A DNA stretch of 64,000 nucleotides from Onchidella celtica (Eukaryota > Mollusca > Gastropoda > Systellommatophora > Onchidiidae): the NCBI GenBank assembly GCA_963931925.1, contig OZ007570.1, positions 53,519,880-53,583,879 on the forward strand, in the 5' to 3' direction. The notes beneath the pieces are model-generated. The model did not search any database, was not told the origin of the DNA, and worked only from the letters and a program-made list of their open reading frames with translations. This document shows, one piece after another, positions 12,819 through 25,521 of this stretch. Position numbers and translations under genes: made by a program. How positions within the stretch are numbered: the stretch's first letter is position 1; each line of letters begins with the position of its first letter.

Positions 12819-12940
12819 CTCTTTCACCCCTGACTGAGTCACCCAATGTTGTCATGTTCACCACGAATCTTCACTGCATGTTTGCTTTTTTTTTTTTTTC
12901 CTTAAGAAGCGCCAGATTGCAAAAAATTTGACGAGCTCAT

Positions 12941-12950
12941 TATTTATAAC
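12941..12950 (+). promoter_or_regulatory. TATA-like element, lectin gene 1
   Basis: tatttataac lies about 105 bp before the first ATG of lectin gene 1. The segment between is conserved with lectin gene 2. It includes cttgtctttcttattatcgtcacag, split here as a pyrimidine tract plus cacag, which could instead be a 3' splice site of a 5' UTR intron. Weak prediction. Confidence 0.25.
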
Positions 12951-13054
12951 TATTTCTGCTTGTCTTTCTTATTATCGTCACAGAGATAAACATCAATTTG
13001 ATCATTTTCAATTGGTTCAGTGGGAGCTGTTTGTCCTTAGACATCCAGATCAAA

Positions 13055-14555
13055 ATGATGAAGTTGTTTCTGTTGGTTATGAGTGGTCTCGTCCTTGATG
13101 GTGAGTGTTTTACTCTAATGGCAATGCAATGTTCCTTTTAAGCTGCGCGGGTGCGCAGTCGGTGTATTGGTGCCGCGCATAGCAGAAGGTTGTTTTTAGG
13201 TGGGCGTAGTATTTCACATTATAAACCATTGCTGAACAGTGAACACGCCCCAGCATTTTCTCTATATGGCTTTGTAGTTAGACTACGCGCCCTTAGCAAA
13301 CATTCATAAAATGATATCTCCCCGAATGTTGCACATCAAAATATTGCTTCTCGTTTTAATTATATTCACAAAATAAGATTGTTTTGGCCACTATAAAGTT
13401 CCGTATTTTTGCTCACAGCATCAAAAATTCCACTCAATGGTTGGGAAAAATTAGAAGTAAAGTTGGGTCTAATGTGACATTCTACGTTGCACAATAGAAA
13501 TATCACATCAGACCAACCTTTCCCCAAGCCTGGACTATCGTCAGATAATTTGACTGTATCAAATCCCGTATAGCAGAGAAATAATAGTAGAAAACAACAA
13601 CAGCAACAACAACACTATAAATCTGTGGAGTCGCAGCAAGGCTTGAAGCAAAAGCAAAGTTAAAATGTGGCAGACAGGAAAAGTTTTCTGGTTGCAAAGC
13701 CTCGGGTAAGAAATAATACGTGTTCTGCTGTGCACACATTTTGACGTAAGATAGCAAGCCAGCACCATCGCACAATCTGAGGACCGCTGGGCTGATGGGC
13801 AGGCAGCCCCTCCGCTTTCTCCGCAGCTTAGCGGCCCGAGTGGCAGACGCCAAAGACGAGCCCAGAGAAGCGGCCAGTTTCTTCCAGCGCCTGTCACGTG
13901 CTGTCTTTCGTGGTAGCGCTTTCTCTGTACTCTCTGTTGGCTGCAGTGCCTAACTCATTGACTTTTTATGCATTGTTTGCTTCTAAACTGTTTGTCTGAC
14001 CCCCTATATACTTTGTAAGATTCGAAGCGAATCTGGACATTTTTACCCAGTTTGAGTCATATTGTTTATATTCACGACATCAAATTTATTGTGATCGTTG
14101 TATTTATAGGTTTTAGCAGTTTAGCCTGTATATAACTGATTTTAAGTCGGATTGGTATAGGTACATTATATATTTGTATACATTTTAAATTTAATGTAAT
14201 ATTAAGGTTTTTGTAATGTTTGTCTGTGATCTAAATAAACAATAATTCTGTAATAAAAAATAACACCAGCTATGTGAGGAGTTGGTTCGAAGAATGGAAT
14301 GCCAAGTTGATCTGAAGACCAGAGACTAACCATTTCATCAATTAGGATAATTATTTCCGAAATCAAAAAGTATCTAAATGGAGCATTTACACACTATCTA
14401 ATGTCAAAGACATTAGCACCAGATACAAAAAAAAATGACCTGCCAAGAATTGTGAAAGAAGCAAACTGCCAAGTAATACCACCAAGGAAGCATTGGCACA
14501 GTCTAACACACGTCAGGGGGCGACTTCTCTCTCTCTCTCTCTCTCTCTCCCTCTT

Positions 14556-14608
<53 letters not shown>

Positions 14609-14613
14609 GTCTG

Positions 14614-14652
<39 letters not shown>

Positions 14653-17600
14653 CCAGTTGGTGTTGTTGTTGTTCTTCCTCTTTTTCTCTGCTTTATTTGC
14701 AATGGGCACCGCTCTCAGACTTTGGGCTATCATCATTATTTTCTGTTTACGTTATCTTTCGCATACTGCGTCCTCTTCGCCTTCCTCCTTTTAGCATAAG
14801 TAACAAAACTGTGCAGGACACTGAATATTACCCTCCTTTTCTTTGTTCCAAATGCCCTCCTCCTCGTCTCTACCCCCCCCCCACCACCCCCCACCACCCC
14901 ACCCCTCTCTCTCTCTCTCTCTCTCTCATTCACGCTTTGGTGGGGCCTTTTGGTAGGGTCTCCACCTGTCCTATCGATCTGTTATATTTCTGTCTTATCG
15001 CCTTGCTTTTTCCTAGTACGATGCCCCCATTATCGAGTCCAAGTGCCTTCTTCGATATCAGACTCTTATATTACCCGTGATAAAAATATTCACATCATAT
15101 CACATATAATGATCATTATGTTCTTTATTTTGTCATCCAGCTCAAGGAAACTCGTGTCACCCCAACTGGATTTCGAGCTTCGGAAAGTGTTATGGTTTTG
15201 GAGAAGCAAAATTGACATGGCCTGAAGCGGTGGTAATGCGGTCTCTTTGTGTGTTCCAACTTTTTGTTTCCTGAGAATCTCCGCCCCTGGCATTTGCACC
15301 TCTCTTCATCTTGTCTTTTAGTTTTCTTATTTTTCTTTAGCTGCCATCGAAAGCGTAATAACTTATATTGTATTACAGCATGGAGGAGGCCATGCAAGAG
15401 AAAGTCACAAGCATAAACGTAACAACACAATCACCAAGAAAGTAGGCAACATGACAGACACGGCATTTTGTCAGTTTTAATCATCTGTACTCAAATGCTT
15501 GTGTGAAGAAATTCATGTCCATCTTAAATGACAACAACATCCCCTGTTTCATCAAATTTCTAGATCATCCAAGAGCAACAGAACAATACACATGAAAACA
15601 AACAAGGAAAGATACAGAAGATCGTTTTTTGCCTTCCGCAATTCGCCTCAGCAAGTCATTTTACTAGATAGATGTGTGCCACATTTCATTAAGGTTTTTT
15701 CCATGCCACGCCATGTATGTCTGTTATTGACTTATTGAGTTTGTTTATATATAATGATACGTGAGATTATATATGTACCACGTGTGTGCTGTTAAACACT
15801 CTGTGAAAAAGAATTTCCCATATGGGATAATAAAGTGATTCTTATCTTATCTTATCTTATCTTATTCTTGTTTTTGTGTGTTTTTGTGGTAGAGATCAGT
15901 TTTTTTCTTTCTTTTGGTAATTTCCCCCGGGCGGCCGGCATTGTTGGGTTTGTTTTTCTCGACTTTCAACTGCTAAGGTACCGGTACCTTTAACGTGCGC
16001 GACGTGCACAGCGTGCACACGGGCCCTCCGAGGTTTTCGTCTTTGCCAGATGATACTAGCTGCGCGAACCTGCCCACCCTAGGATCAGGGACAGGAATTC
16101 CCCCCCCCCCCACCCCCCAAATTCCATCTTGCCTCCAGGAATAGAACCCGGTACCTTCAGCGTGAGGGGCGAACACCTTGCTTCTGGATCGAAGTGTCCC
16201 CATAAAGTCTCTGTGGGTTACTGGCAAGTTTTATTGGGCAAAAACATGTCGACAGAAAATCGAGAGGGGAGCATAAGACAAAGAATGATAACAGAGCAAT
16301 TGAGAGGGTTAGAAGTAGAACGGATCTAAGTGCCAAGTGACTGCTTTTTTAGAAAAAGCAACAAAAAAAAAACAAAAAACAACAGCAACATAATTTCGGT
16401 ATAAACTAATCGAATTTAGCATGAAAGCATTTAATGATTTACTCGAAGAGTTGATGTCATTATTGCAAAACATTAATTAAATTCGATTGGCTTATACTGA
16501 AATGACGTGTTGTTTTTTTTCTCAAAAGCAGTCAATTGGCATTTAGATCCCTTCAAATTCTAACTCCCTCAATTGTAGATGCTGCCATTTAAATGGAAAG
16601 CGTTATGAGGGGAAAGGAGGGGGAAAAGGGTTATAAAATTGTCAAAATGGAGAGTACGTACTTTATGGATGACCCCTATCAAATCAAGCTACTATTATAA
16701 AGACACATCAGAACACTACAAAACAATGTCAGCTGAATTAGTTTATCACCATTAGCATTTATAATCTAGGACAGCTTTAATCTTCAACTGCAGGCTGTGT
16801 GTCGGGCCTATGGCGGGACTCTGGTTGAGCCAAGACATTCCGATGAGAACGGCTGGTTAAAACATGAAGTCCGTGAACGTCGCAGTGAGTAAGATTCCAA
16901 GCAACCTTAACCATAAAGTAACCAAATTATTTCAACACAATACTTCAATGATTCCCAAATTAAAAAAGGAAATGTTAAAAACTCACTTTACGAATTTCGC
17001 CGCTTTCGTGATGAAGGGGTGAAGAAATCTCAACAGCTGCACAACAAAAAGACGCATGCTTTAGATTCTGTGTGTGGCGCAGCAGGGGCGAATAGGACAA
17101 ATCAGTATTGCCAGAAATTCAGTTTTGAACATTTTGTGCCACTCCCATCATCGATTTCACAAGCCTTTCCGTCATACTACATAACACAAAAACTAAATGA
17201 GATTTAACAAAATTGCTCGTGTAGGGTAACGCCCCTCCCCCCCCCCCCCCCACCCCCCCCCACCCCAAGCAACTATACTTTTGATAACCACATAAAAGAC
17301 CAAATAATATTGTCTCAAATTTGACCTGGTCACCACTTCGTCATAAAGATAAGTTAAGCGTTCTCCTTTTCGTTGTACAGCTGTTTTTATCTATTCGCCC
17401 GTTTGTCATGAAACCGACCATTTATCTGTCATAAATAACTGACAAGAGCAAGAGATGTGAAATTTTCAGAGTGTATATAGATAGGCAATACGTAGGTGTA
17501 TGACAGAATGAGTTGAATGTGATCTAGTTAGTGAGTACACTTGGCCTAATTTGGCGAATTTGAATTTTTTTAAAAATTTCCACCAAGCACCAGGAAAGAA

Positions 17601-19142
17601 ATGAGCTGATAAAAAAATGGACTTTGATCTAGATCTAAATTTTTTGTGGGACAACAATTGTTAGTTAAGGACAAAATACTATACCCTGCACTTATGCATT
17701 GACAGCTCCAGCTTATCCCGTTGGTAGGCGTCTCATCACCAGCATTTAATTTGCTACTAAATCTAGATCTAGATCTCTGAATAATGCTGTCATTTGCCTA
17801 CCGTCGCCTTCACTATCAAAAGAAATGTCTGACTGCAAATGAACGCTACATCCGGGCGATTCCGATGCCTACGAAATCGGACGACGTTTGTTTTGGTCCC
17901 AAAAGAAGATGTGGGAGAATGAAACATAGGATCTGTGCATGCATATAAAAGATGTGAAACGCGGTATTTTTTTACAAGGAATGTGCACATTAATAACAAA
18001 TGACGAAATTTTATGTTTCGTCAAAGCAATATACTTATCTAAACCAAATTGTGATTTTCGCTGTGGCTAGAGTAACGAAACTTAATTTAGAGGTAGCTAG
18101 GATTTTTGCTTCATTGCCAGTTTGTCAGCTTTGTTATAATTTATCTCAATACCGGTGACCAATTACTACGATCACAAATTAATGAGACTGGTCCGATTTC
18201 TCAAAAATGAATCCACATCGAATCCCCCAAAGTACTCTCCTCCTGCATTTACACGTCGGTCCAGCAGATGTGGAGGCTTTGGAAAAACCCCTGGATCTCA
18301 TCCTTTGGGATGCTGTCGAGGACCTTGGATCTCCTCAATGTCGTGGAAGCGCTGCCCTTTCAGAGACATTTTAAACTTTAGGAAAAGAAATAGTCACTGG
18401 GTGCGAAATCAGAGGAATATTGGGGATGAGGTATAACCGTCATTCTGTTTGAAGCAAGGTATGCTGTACACCTTAGTGCTTTATGAGCCGTTACAGTGTC
18501 ACGCTGGAGGAACCAGTCCCTTGACGCCCACAGCTCTGGTCGCTTTGGATGCACTCCTTCTCTCAGTCGCCTTAAAACTTGGACATACTTATCGTCATGG
18601 TGCTGACCTTTTTGGCCTAAGTCATTTTTTGCACTCCTGAGAAAATCGCACAAAAAACTTATTTATTCTATTGCAATGCAGTCAGACTTAGGCCAAAATG
18701 ACTCTAGGTAAAAGTGGCCATCATCCATGTTGGCTGAAACAACCCCCCAAACCCAAAATGGCCTACGTCTATGAATGAGAGGCCATTACAGAAAGTTTTA
18801 TTTTCAGGATAATGGCTTGGCACTTTTGAACGATTTTGACATTAATAGATGCACCATGGATAGGGCAATGACGTAACAGGTACATTCTGTTTTGGCCTAA
18901 GTCCCCCAAAAGGTTAGCACCGTGACGTTACGTAACTGCGCCTAACAGGCAGCGTTGCAATTTGCTTTGAGATAGAGAGAGAGAGTGAGCGAGAAAGGGA
19001 GAGAGAAAGAAGCAGTGCAGTGTGTTGAGCGCTTCGCAGGCAGCTCCATTCTGCTCTGTGGTTGACATGTTGTTTCTGTAATAAATAAGTTCTGTAAAGC
19101 GCTTAGAGCCCGTCAAACAGGGTTAGGCGCTATATAAATGCC

Positions 19143-19173
<31 letters not shown>

Positions 19174-21099
19174 TATCTTCATGAATAACTATACTGACTT
19201 TCTTCTGATCGGTTAAAACTTTTGCTGGACGCCCCCGGTCAGGCTTGTCATCAAACGAACTTTCACATTCCTCAAACCTTGAAACCCATTCAAAGCATGG
19301 TGACCTGCTCATTGCGTCTGCCCCAAAAACTAGTCTTCAGCACACTGAAAGTCTCAGTTGCAGTTTTCCCGAGTCTGTGACAAAATTTGATGCACACACG
19401 TTGTTCTTTAGAAATATCTATGATTCTACAAAATTCTCGGAGAAAAGGTAGTTGACTTTCATGTCAAGCAAGTTAGAAAATGTTACCTAGCATATTTAAA
19501 ACCGTCGCCATGGCAACACAGCAATGCTAACAAAATCGTATGTCCAATGAAAACGGTCAAAGTAAGGCGTGTGCAAATTTTCATTTGTATTTTGTATTTG
19601 TATTTGTATTTGTATTTGTATACTACTTTAATCCCATTTGGGAAATTTACCTTTGTGTCACTTCACCCAGTTACAACTGGAGCAGGCATGTCGACGCCAC
19701 AGTGCGGCGGTTTTTTGTGGGGGGGGGGGGGGGGTTGGGGGGGGGAGGTGGGTGGGAGATGAGGGAGGAAGGGAGTGGTAGGGATGAAATTTATTTGATT
19801 TTGCCCGGGCAGCGGCCTGTTTGGCCTGCTCTTTTCGATTTCCAACTGTATCTTTAAGGTATCTTTAACTTGCGCAACATGCACAGAGGCCCTCCGAATT
19901 TTTTCGCTCTTATCCGAGAAGACTAGGTACTTGATCATATCCCCCGACTGGATCAGGGACCGGGCACGAAAATATGAGGAAAAATTACAAACTTCCAACA
20001 TGCCTGCACGGAAACCTCGGTACCCTTGGCATGAGAGACGAGCACTTTGCCTCTAGACCACCTTGTCCCCGAAGTCAGTGATTCCGGAGGTCATTAAACA
20101 CAATATTCATTTCGTGCGTTTATTAGGTGCTCTCACAGTGACACCAGTCTCCTTATTTTTTTTTCATCGCAGTAGTGTATTGTACAGCACGTCGCTGCTG
20201 AAGACTCTTTATCCATGTGTCCAAGTTGCCTTGGAATGTCCGACAAAAGACGATAAAATCTTAAATTTCGGAGAAACACATGTTCAGTGACGCCAAGTGG
20301 AACAAACCAATACCTGGCATGATGCTTTTAACTATGAATTCAAAGTCTATCAGCAAAGTGGGTGGAAATATTGTTTGATATTTCATGACTAATAATTCCT
20401 TTGCCTTTTACTTTTCAGTGAAGGATGCGTGGATTGGTGCCAGTGACTTGTTTAAAGAAGGAGTTTTCGAATGGCTCAGCGATAAGTCGCCTTTGACATT
20501 CACGGATTATGTGGTCGGGGAACCCAATGATTACTCAAGTAAGTGTTTTACCCGCACTAAATCGCACCCAGTTAGTGCGCAAAATTACGTATGCAACGGA
20601 GCGCATTCCGGGTTTGTTTAAAGCAGTTATCTAGATAAGAAATTAGACTGCGCAGTAGAGAGATGAGCTGATGGTACTGTGAGAAAGCTAGTTTCACATT
20701 TTATAATGCCGAGTAAGCATACAGGACCACATCCGTTGGCTATAGGAATGCTATCATGTACTCCTTTTGCTGTTGTTTTTTTTCTTCATCATTACCAGCG
20801 GGTGTACCAATGATGTTATTCTTGTAAGAAATTATCGAGAGTTTCAAGCATTGTGTCAAACATAATATTTGCAAAGCTTTTTCTGGGGAATGGTGTTATG
20901 AACTACTTGCGTGAACTCTGAACGAGCAGAGGGTGGAAAACTGTGCTCAAAATGTAAACTGGTTACTGTTGTACATTACGACTGACTGTTTACCTGGTTG
21001 GCAGAATCTGAAGAGTGTTTGCATCTCAAGGGCAAAAGAGATTACCAGTGGAACGATCTCATTTGTGGTGCCAAAATGAACTTCGTGTGCCAGAAATAA
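13055..21099 (+). CDS. Secreted C-type lectin (perlucin-like), paralogue 1, five coding exons
   Basis: Coding exons: 13055-13100, 15141-15232, 16794-16884, 20419-20538, 21005-21099. All junctions are GT-AG with intron phases 1, 0, 1, 1, giving 147 aa. Residues 1-16 (MMKLFLLVMSGLVLDA) form a signal peptide. One C-type lectin domain follows: SC..NW..S.GKCYGF (Cys 21 and 32), VCRAYGGTLVEP, WIGASDLFKEGVFEWLSD, GEPND, ECLHL, WNDLICG and FVCQK. Six cysteines can form the three disulfides of a long-form domain. EPN plus WND is the calcium site 2 pair linked to mannose-type sugar binding, so a secreted, calcium-dependent glycan-binding protein is inferred. Two adjacent ATGs are present; the first is used here. 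The domain is certain; whether it acts in immunity or shell matrix is unknown. Confidence 0.88.
13730..14265 (+). mobile_element. Retroelement 3' fragment in intron 1 of lectin gene 1
   Basis: This stretch is absent from intron 1 of the paralogue, which marks it as an insertion. At 13813-13953 it encodes LRSLAARVADAKDEPREAAS and FFQRLSRAVFRGSAFSVLSV before a stop. The pattern (GRR...A.GEPR....F..QRLS.A..RGNA.SVLG) recalls the C-terminal tail seen in some animal retroelement proteins. A 3' UTR-like region with aataaa follows. The exact class is uncertain. Confidence 0.45.
14526..14652. repeat. (CT)n microsatellite in intron 1
   Basis: Long ctct tract with tttc and tgtc interruptions. The matching place in lectin gene 2 has a shorter tract near 50.26 kb. 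Confidence 0.9.
15480..15870 (+). mobile_element. Non-LTR retroelement 3' end, (TTATC)n tail
   Basis: Ends with aatttcccatatgggataat, then aaagtgattc and a run of cttat units. The small hairpin tcccatatggga before the tail is typical of CR1/L2-type 3' ends. It lies in intron 2 of lectin gene 1. Confidence 0.6.
15930..16203 (-). mobile_element. SINE family 1, copy in intron 2, worn
   Basis: On the minus strand it keeps the tRNA-like head, the proline-rich-looking poly(G/C) spacer and the segment with gggcccgtgtgcac and ggtaccttagcagttg. It matches the better copies at 19.6 and 26.4 kb. Confidence 0.6.
16322..16550. mobile_element. Foldback MITE in intron 2 of lectin gene 1
   Basis: Outer arms ggatctaagtgccaagtgac and the inverse of ggatctaaatgccaattgac, continuing to an inner pair around ataaactaatcgaattta. 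Absent from the matching intron of lectin gene 2. Confidence 0.7.
17226..17265. repeat. Poly(C) tract in intron 3
   Basis: Runs of c broken by single a. The copy in lectin gene 2 lacks it. The rest of 16.9-18.15 kb is intron 3 sequence conserved with 53.3-54.12 kb. Confidence 0.8.
18170..19451 (-). pseudogene. Mariner-type transposase, split by a SINE
   Basis: Minus strand, N-terminal part 19451-19190: EQRVCIKFCHRLGKTATETF, AMSRSPCFEWVSRFEE, DKPDRGRPAKVLTDQKKV, the helix-turn-helix half of mariner transposases. C-terminal part 18653-18170: RLREGVHPKRPELWASRDWF, LQRDTVTAHKAL and PQYSSDFAPSDYFF, which hold the second and third catalytic aspartates (D34D type). The middle with the first aspartate is missing, replaced by about 530 bp that includes the SINE at 18.9 kb. 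Frameshifts and stops follow. It lies in intron 3 of lectin gene 1 and is absent from gene 2. Confidence 0.8.
18934..19175 (+). mobile_element. SINE family 2, copy 2, (ATT)n tail
   Basis: Starts actgcgcctaacaggc, carries a (GA)n tract and gcgctatataaatgcc, and ends in a long (att)n. It lies inside the broken mariner, so it is younger than the mariner. Confidence 0.78.
19566..20070 (-). mobile_element. SINE family 1, full-length copy in intron 3
   Basis: Read on the minus strand: tRNA-like head ggggacaaggtggtctagag, then a worn B-box region, a body with aaaaaattcggagggcc, a G/C-homopolymer-prone stretch, tttcccaaatgggattaaag and a tail of ataca-type repeats. Pol III-transcribed origin inferred from the head. 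Confidence 0.75.
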
Positions 21100-21664
21100 G
21101 GATGGTGAGCCCTATATTATTTTGTTGTTTTACGGCACCAGTTCTCAGCTAAAATGTTCTCTCTTTCGAAAGCCAGAACATACAGAGTGGGACGTGGATT
21201 TGCTAGGAATCTCCTCCTTACTCTGACATACTGAACTATAGCAACCATTGAAAACAGATATAAATGATAGGCTATCTTATTTTTTTATTTTTTTTTAAAA
21301 GTGAACCGAAGTATTTCATATTAATTATTTCATAATATATATTTATTTAAAAAAAATTTTTTTTTGCTCAGTGCTACAGCCTAAATGACAGTTTCGCTAA
21401 TTATAAATTATTTTTTTCAAAAGTGTAGTAATCTAATCCATTCACGTTTGTGTCGATCTATTGTGTTTATTAAGTCTTTTTAAAATATAAAAATGTAAAG
21501 ACTTCATGTGAGATACGCCACCAGTGTGGTGCAATTTCCCTGTCTAGAAACGAGCGCTAAGTGTCTTGTTGGCATGATGTCTAAAGCAAGACTGTAGATT
21601 ATTTTGGGAAACTTTCTAAGTAGATCGGGGAAAGAGGAAGGTGGGAGCACAGCTTTATCCCAGG

Positions 21665-21718
21665 TAATGCCGGGTACATCATTCACTATTAAATAAACTA
21701 GATCAGGTACCCGGCATT
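21665..21718. repeat. Conserved inverted repeat in intron 5, gene 1
   Basis: aatgccgggtac and gtacccggcatt form a perfect 12-bp stem with a 30-base AT-rich loop. The same structure is kept at 58.6 kb. The right arm begins a CCCGGCATTGCTCGGG-type sequence common in dispersed repeats. Confidence 0.7.
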
Positions 21719-21734
21719 GCTCGGGAAATGCCTG

Positions 21735-21885
21735 TGCCCTGTGCCTCTCTCTCACTTTCTCTTTCTCTCTCTCTCTTTGTCTCCGTTCTCTCACTCTGTC
21801 TGTCTCTATCTGTCTTTCTCTCTGTCTCTATGTGCTGCTGTCTGTCTTTCTGTCTCTCTGTCTGTCTGTCTGTCTCTCTCTTTCA
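21735..21885. repeat. (CT)n/(CTGT)n microsatellite in intron 5, gene 1
   Basis: Pyrimidine-rich ctct, tctgtctg units. It matches the tract at 58.68-58.84 kb with small length differences. Confidence 0.9.
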
Positions 21886-22309
21886 GAACATTGTGGAATG
21901 CCGACTGAAACCCAACCAAAGAGATATGTGCTATTACTATTATTATCATTATTGTTCAGTTAGCGAACCCTCCGCCCCGCCCCCCCCCCTCCCCCCTTAC
22001 TTCATGCAAAGAGCACAACGCTAAATTAAGTTAAAAGGCCCCTGACACCTAGAAAGTTTCCCATGATAATCTCATGTCTTGCTGCAGGCCTTAAATGCGC
22101 AAGGTCATTACCCACTCGTTTCTAGGCCTGGAAATTACACCACATGCATATCAAATACATTGTACATGTCTGTCATGCACTACCTCTTATCTGATGCTCA
22201 TTTTGTCCTTCTCTTGCAGACCTGATGCTCCTGATCATCACCGTTAAATTCCTAAATGTCTACCACTTTCGTTGTCTCACCAAGACTGCTTCACCAGATT
22301 TTTCCAAAA

Positions 22310-23165
22310 AATATAACTAAAGATGGATCTTTATTTCTAAAGAGTAACCAAAGATGGGATCTATATTTCTAAAGAGTAACCAAAGATGGGATCTATATTT
22401 CTAAAGAGTAACCAAATATGGGATCTATATTTCTAAAGAATAACCAAAGATGGGATCTATATTTCTAAAGAATAACCAAAGATGGGATCTATATTTCTAA
22501 AGAATAACCAAAGATGGGATCTATATTTCTAAAGAATAACCAAAGATGGGATCTATATTTCTAAAGAATAACCAAAGATGGGATCTATATTTCTAAAGAA
22601 TAACCAAAGATGGGATCTATATTTCTAAAGAATAACCAAAGATGGGATCTATATTTCTAAAGAATAACCAAAGATGGGATCTATATTTCTAAAGAATAAC
22701 CAAATATGGGATCTATATTTCTAAAGAATAACCAAAGATGGGATCTATATTTCTAAAGAGTAACCAAAGATGGGATCTATATTTCTAAAGAATAACCAAA
22801 GATGGGATCTATATTTCTAAAGAATAACCAAAGATGGGATCTATATTTCTAAAGAGTAACCAAAGATGGGATCTATATTTCTAAAGAATAACCAAAGAGT
22901 GGATCTATATTTCTAAAGAGTAACCAAAGATGGGATCTATATTTCTAAAGAATAACCAAAAATGGGATCTATATTTCTAAAGAATAACCAAAGAGTGGAT
23001 CTATATTTCTAAAGAATTACCAAATATGGGATCTATGTTTCTGAAGAATAACCAAAGAGTGGATCTATATGGTCCATATTTCTAGAGAATAACCAAAGAT
23101 GGGATCTTTATTTCTAAAGAATAACCAAAGATGGGATCTATATTTCTAAAGAATAACCAGAGACA
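22310..23165. repeat. 32-bp minisatellite, gene 1 (about 26 copies)
   Basis: Unit gatgggatctatatttctaa plus agaataaccaaa. Variants include agtaacc for aataacc and atatggg for agatggg. Copies are more degenerate at the right end. Confidence 0.97.
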
Positions 23166-23245
23166 GGATCTCCATTCATGCTGGTTTTGATATTCAACTT
23201 TCACCTTTGGGCTGACCGAAATGCAATTTTTGAAGACATAATGAA

Positions 23246-23251
23246 AATAAA
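23246..23251 (+). promoter_or_regulatory. Candidate polyadenylation signal, lectin gene 1
   Basis: aataaa just past the minisatellite, kept at the equivalent place 60279-60284 in the other copy. Confidence 0.4.
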
Positions 23252-23944
23252 CTACAAGTTCCATTGGGCACTCTACTCTGATTGTAATGAGTCCTGGTCT
23301 AAATTATTATTCCATCTTGACATCTATTGGTCAAAGATTAGTGTCGTCATGTGCAAATAATTATGGACATTTTGAAGCCTACCTGTCTTGACAATAGCAC
23401 AATTTTGGCGTTTTAGTACCTGTGTTCGAAGCATAAATAAGTCAAAATATTAACATGATTATTCCCACAATAAAAATAAAATAAAATCAGCCAGTTCGAT
23501 TGACATTTTCATGTGACAAAGCTGAGCAATTCTCTGATATGACATAAAAGTAATTTAAAGCATTGCAAAAAAAAACAACCGAAAAATGTGTTTTGCTCGT
23601 GTTTTGTTACTTCAATGAAGAATTCTATGCCGATCTAATGTTACATAAATTCATCTTTATAGATTAGACAGTAGTAGTTTTGGAGTGTCGATTATTTTGT
23701 AACGCTGCTGCTTTTGACTCCAGCTTCTCTTTATTATGAAAACAGAAGAAGTTCCTAGGCCAAAATGCTTTGTTAGAAAGAAACAATTTCTAGAAATATA
23801 TCTCCACAAATTTTAATGGAGCCCTGCACCTGGATGTCTAATGTTTCTCGTTTACAAGATTATGTTTGATCATGATTTTAATGTTCCATTTCATTCCTTG
23901 AAAAAATCTATTTCTGACAAGCCAGCAATGAAATAGATGAAAGG

Positions 23945-24075
23945 CACACACACACACACACATACAGAGAGAGGGAAAAAGAGAGAAAGAGAGAGAGAGA
24001 TGGGGAAGGGGGAAGAAAGAGAGAGAGAGAGAGAGGGAGAGAGAGGGGAGGGGGGGAAGAAATACAGAGAGAGGA
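23945..24075. repeat. (CA)n then (GA)n tract
   Basis: Composite microsatellite shared with the duplicate at 60.98 kb. From here to 25.5 kb there is only intergenic DNA nearly identical to 61.1-62.54 kb. Confidence 0.9.
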
Positions 24076-25521
24076 GAGTAACAAGATTGACTGTTGGACA
24101 CATAGACATAAAATATATTCGCTACATGGTATTAAACTGTGATTTAACTGCATATCATAGGTCCCTATACGAGGCATCAAGGATGTATTCTTATCACTGA
24201 AATTCAAATTTATTTATTTGTTTATTTATTTATTTGGAATAGCACTTAGAAATTAATCTGAATAAAAACATTTAAATGTCATAGACTGCGCAGAGTACGT
24301 CGACGGTGAGGTCATTTGCATACACATATCTCAACCACATATTTCGTCAGACAATAAAAACAATGCAACATTAACAAAATAATGATAGCTTTATTGAACT
24401 TAACATTTTATTTGCTTATTAAGTAAAACAGTGGTAAACAAAGTGTCAGTGACGCCCTGAAACAAAGCATCAAAAATGTAAACGATGTGCAGAATGCATT
24501 AGAAGCAAAATAATGTGTCTTAGATCGTGGAAAACATCACAGTGCAAACGAAGAGACCTTTTCGACCGGCTGAATAATCAGAATTAATTACAACAAATCA
24601 TACTTACGTCCGCATGAATCTGTACGTGAAATCCATCACCATCATTTACTGCCATGCATTTCCCCTATGATTTTGACTTTTCCACATCTATTTAAGTTGA
24701 ACAAATTCGCTGATTTATTTACCGGTCCAGCGCAGCCATTTCTGACCAAACTTTCCTTTCGGTTTGGAGTGGTTATTTTGAATAGGTCAACGATTTGCGT
24801 GGTCAGGATGGTTTGTTTTTTTAAATTTTGTTTGATTCAAATATTTCAAGTCGAGTTTTAACTTTAATTTGCATCCACTTTTAGTCTTTACCGTACGTAG
24901 CCCCCCTAATGCGCACGGGGAAGAATAATAACAATGTTTGACACATGTTCGGTTCGGTGCTATTTGTCTGCTGAGTAAGGAATGCGCAGTGTCCTTGTTC
25001 AAATGAGGTCTGCAGTAAGACTGCAGATTTTAAGTGTTCAGCGTAGATTCACATCGGTCTGAATTGGTGTTTTTTGTCTTATACCATTCGCAGAACAGGA
25101 TAAGTGCCAGATGCCAATAGATAAATAAGTAAATCAGTTTTACCAGACTTTAAAAACGATTTCTTTAAATTGTTTCCATTAAATTTTGCCTGAAATGCAT
25201 TTCTTATTTCAAAAACATTTTTCATATTTTTAGCTACAAGAGATACATATTTGAAATGTTTTATATTTTAATCCTCCTGTATACATAGAAAAACAATCCT
25301 TCCGGGAATTTATGGAATATTCGGGAAAAGAACAAGTTGGTATCTGTTGTAGTGTGAATAAAACTGTGCAGTTTCATGATGCGGGCGATAATTGGTTTTG
25401 TCTCAATGATAAAATTCTTATAATTTCATTTCAGAAAGCAACATTTTAGAAAGCCCTTTCAACTATCCAGTGTTAACTGTCGAATTCACCCATTTACACA
25501 ACTTTACACAACATTACCTTG

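Larger units (their letters stand above)
22220..23270 (+). other. Probable 3' UTR exon of lectin gene 1
   Basis: Exon 5 continues past the stop to gatg at 21104, followed by a gtgagc donor. An acceptor ttctcttgcag ends at 22219. Both sites are conserved in the paralogue. The exon would read through the 32-bp minisatellite to aataaa at 23246-23251, also conserved. No open frame of note. Confidence 0.5.
12940..25497 (+). repeat. Segmental duplicate, copy 1 (lectin gene 1 and flank)
   Basis: Homologous to 49640-62536 from about 110 bp before the start codon to gaattcaccca about 2.2 kb past the minisatellite. Introns have gained different insertions in each copy. The stretch from intron 5 to the end is nearly identical, including some 300 bp without a difference that I could find (22018-22330 versus 58970-59290). 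Confidence 0.85.

Noticed and set aside
13503-13897. Minus-strand frames of 112-116 codons overlapping intron 1
   Set aside because: They run antisense across conserved intron sequence and a retroelement tail; no domain, and the frame is not kept in the paralogue.
14394-15080. Long Ser-Leu and Arg-Glu frames on both strands, up to 195 codons
   Set aside because: Made by the (CT)n tract in intron 1 of lectin gene 1; frames on all phases are equally open.
22310-23165. Regularly repeated 32-bp units considered as a CRISPR-like array
   Set aside because: Units are directly abutting with no unique spacers, in a eukaryotic 3' UTR context; it is a minisatellite.
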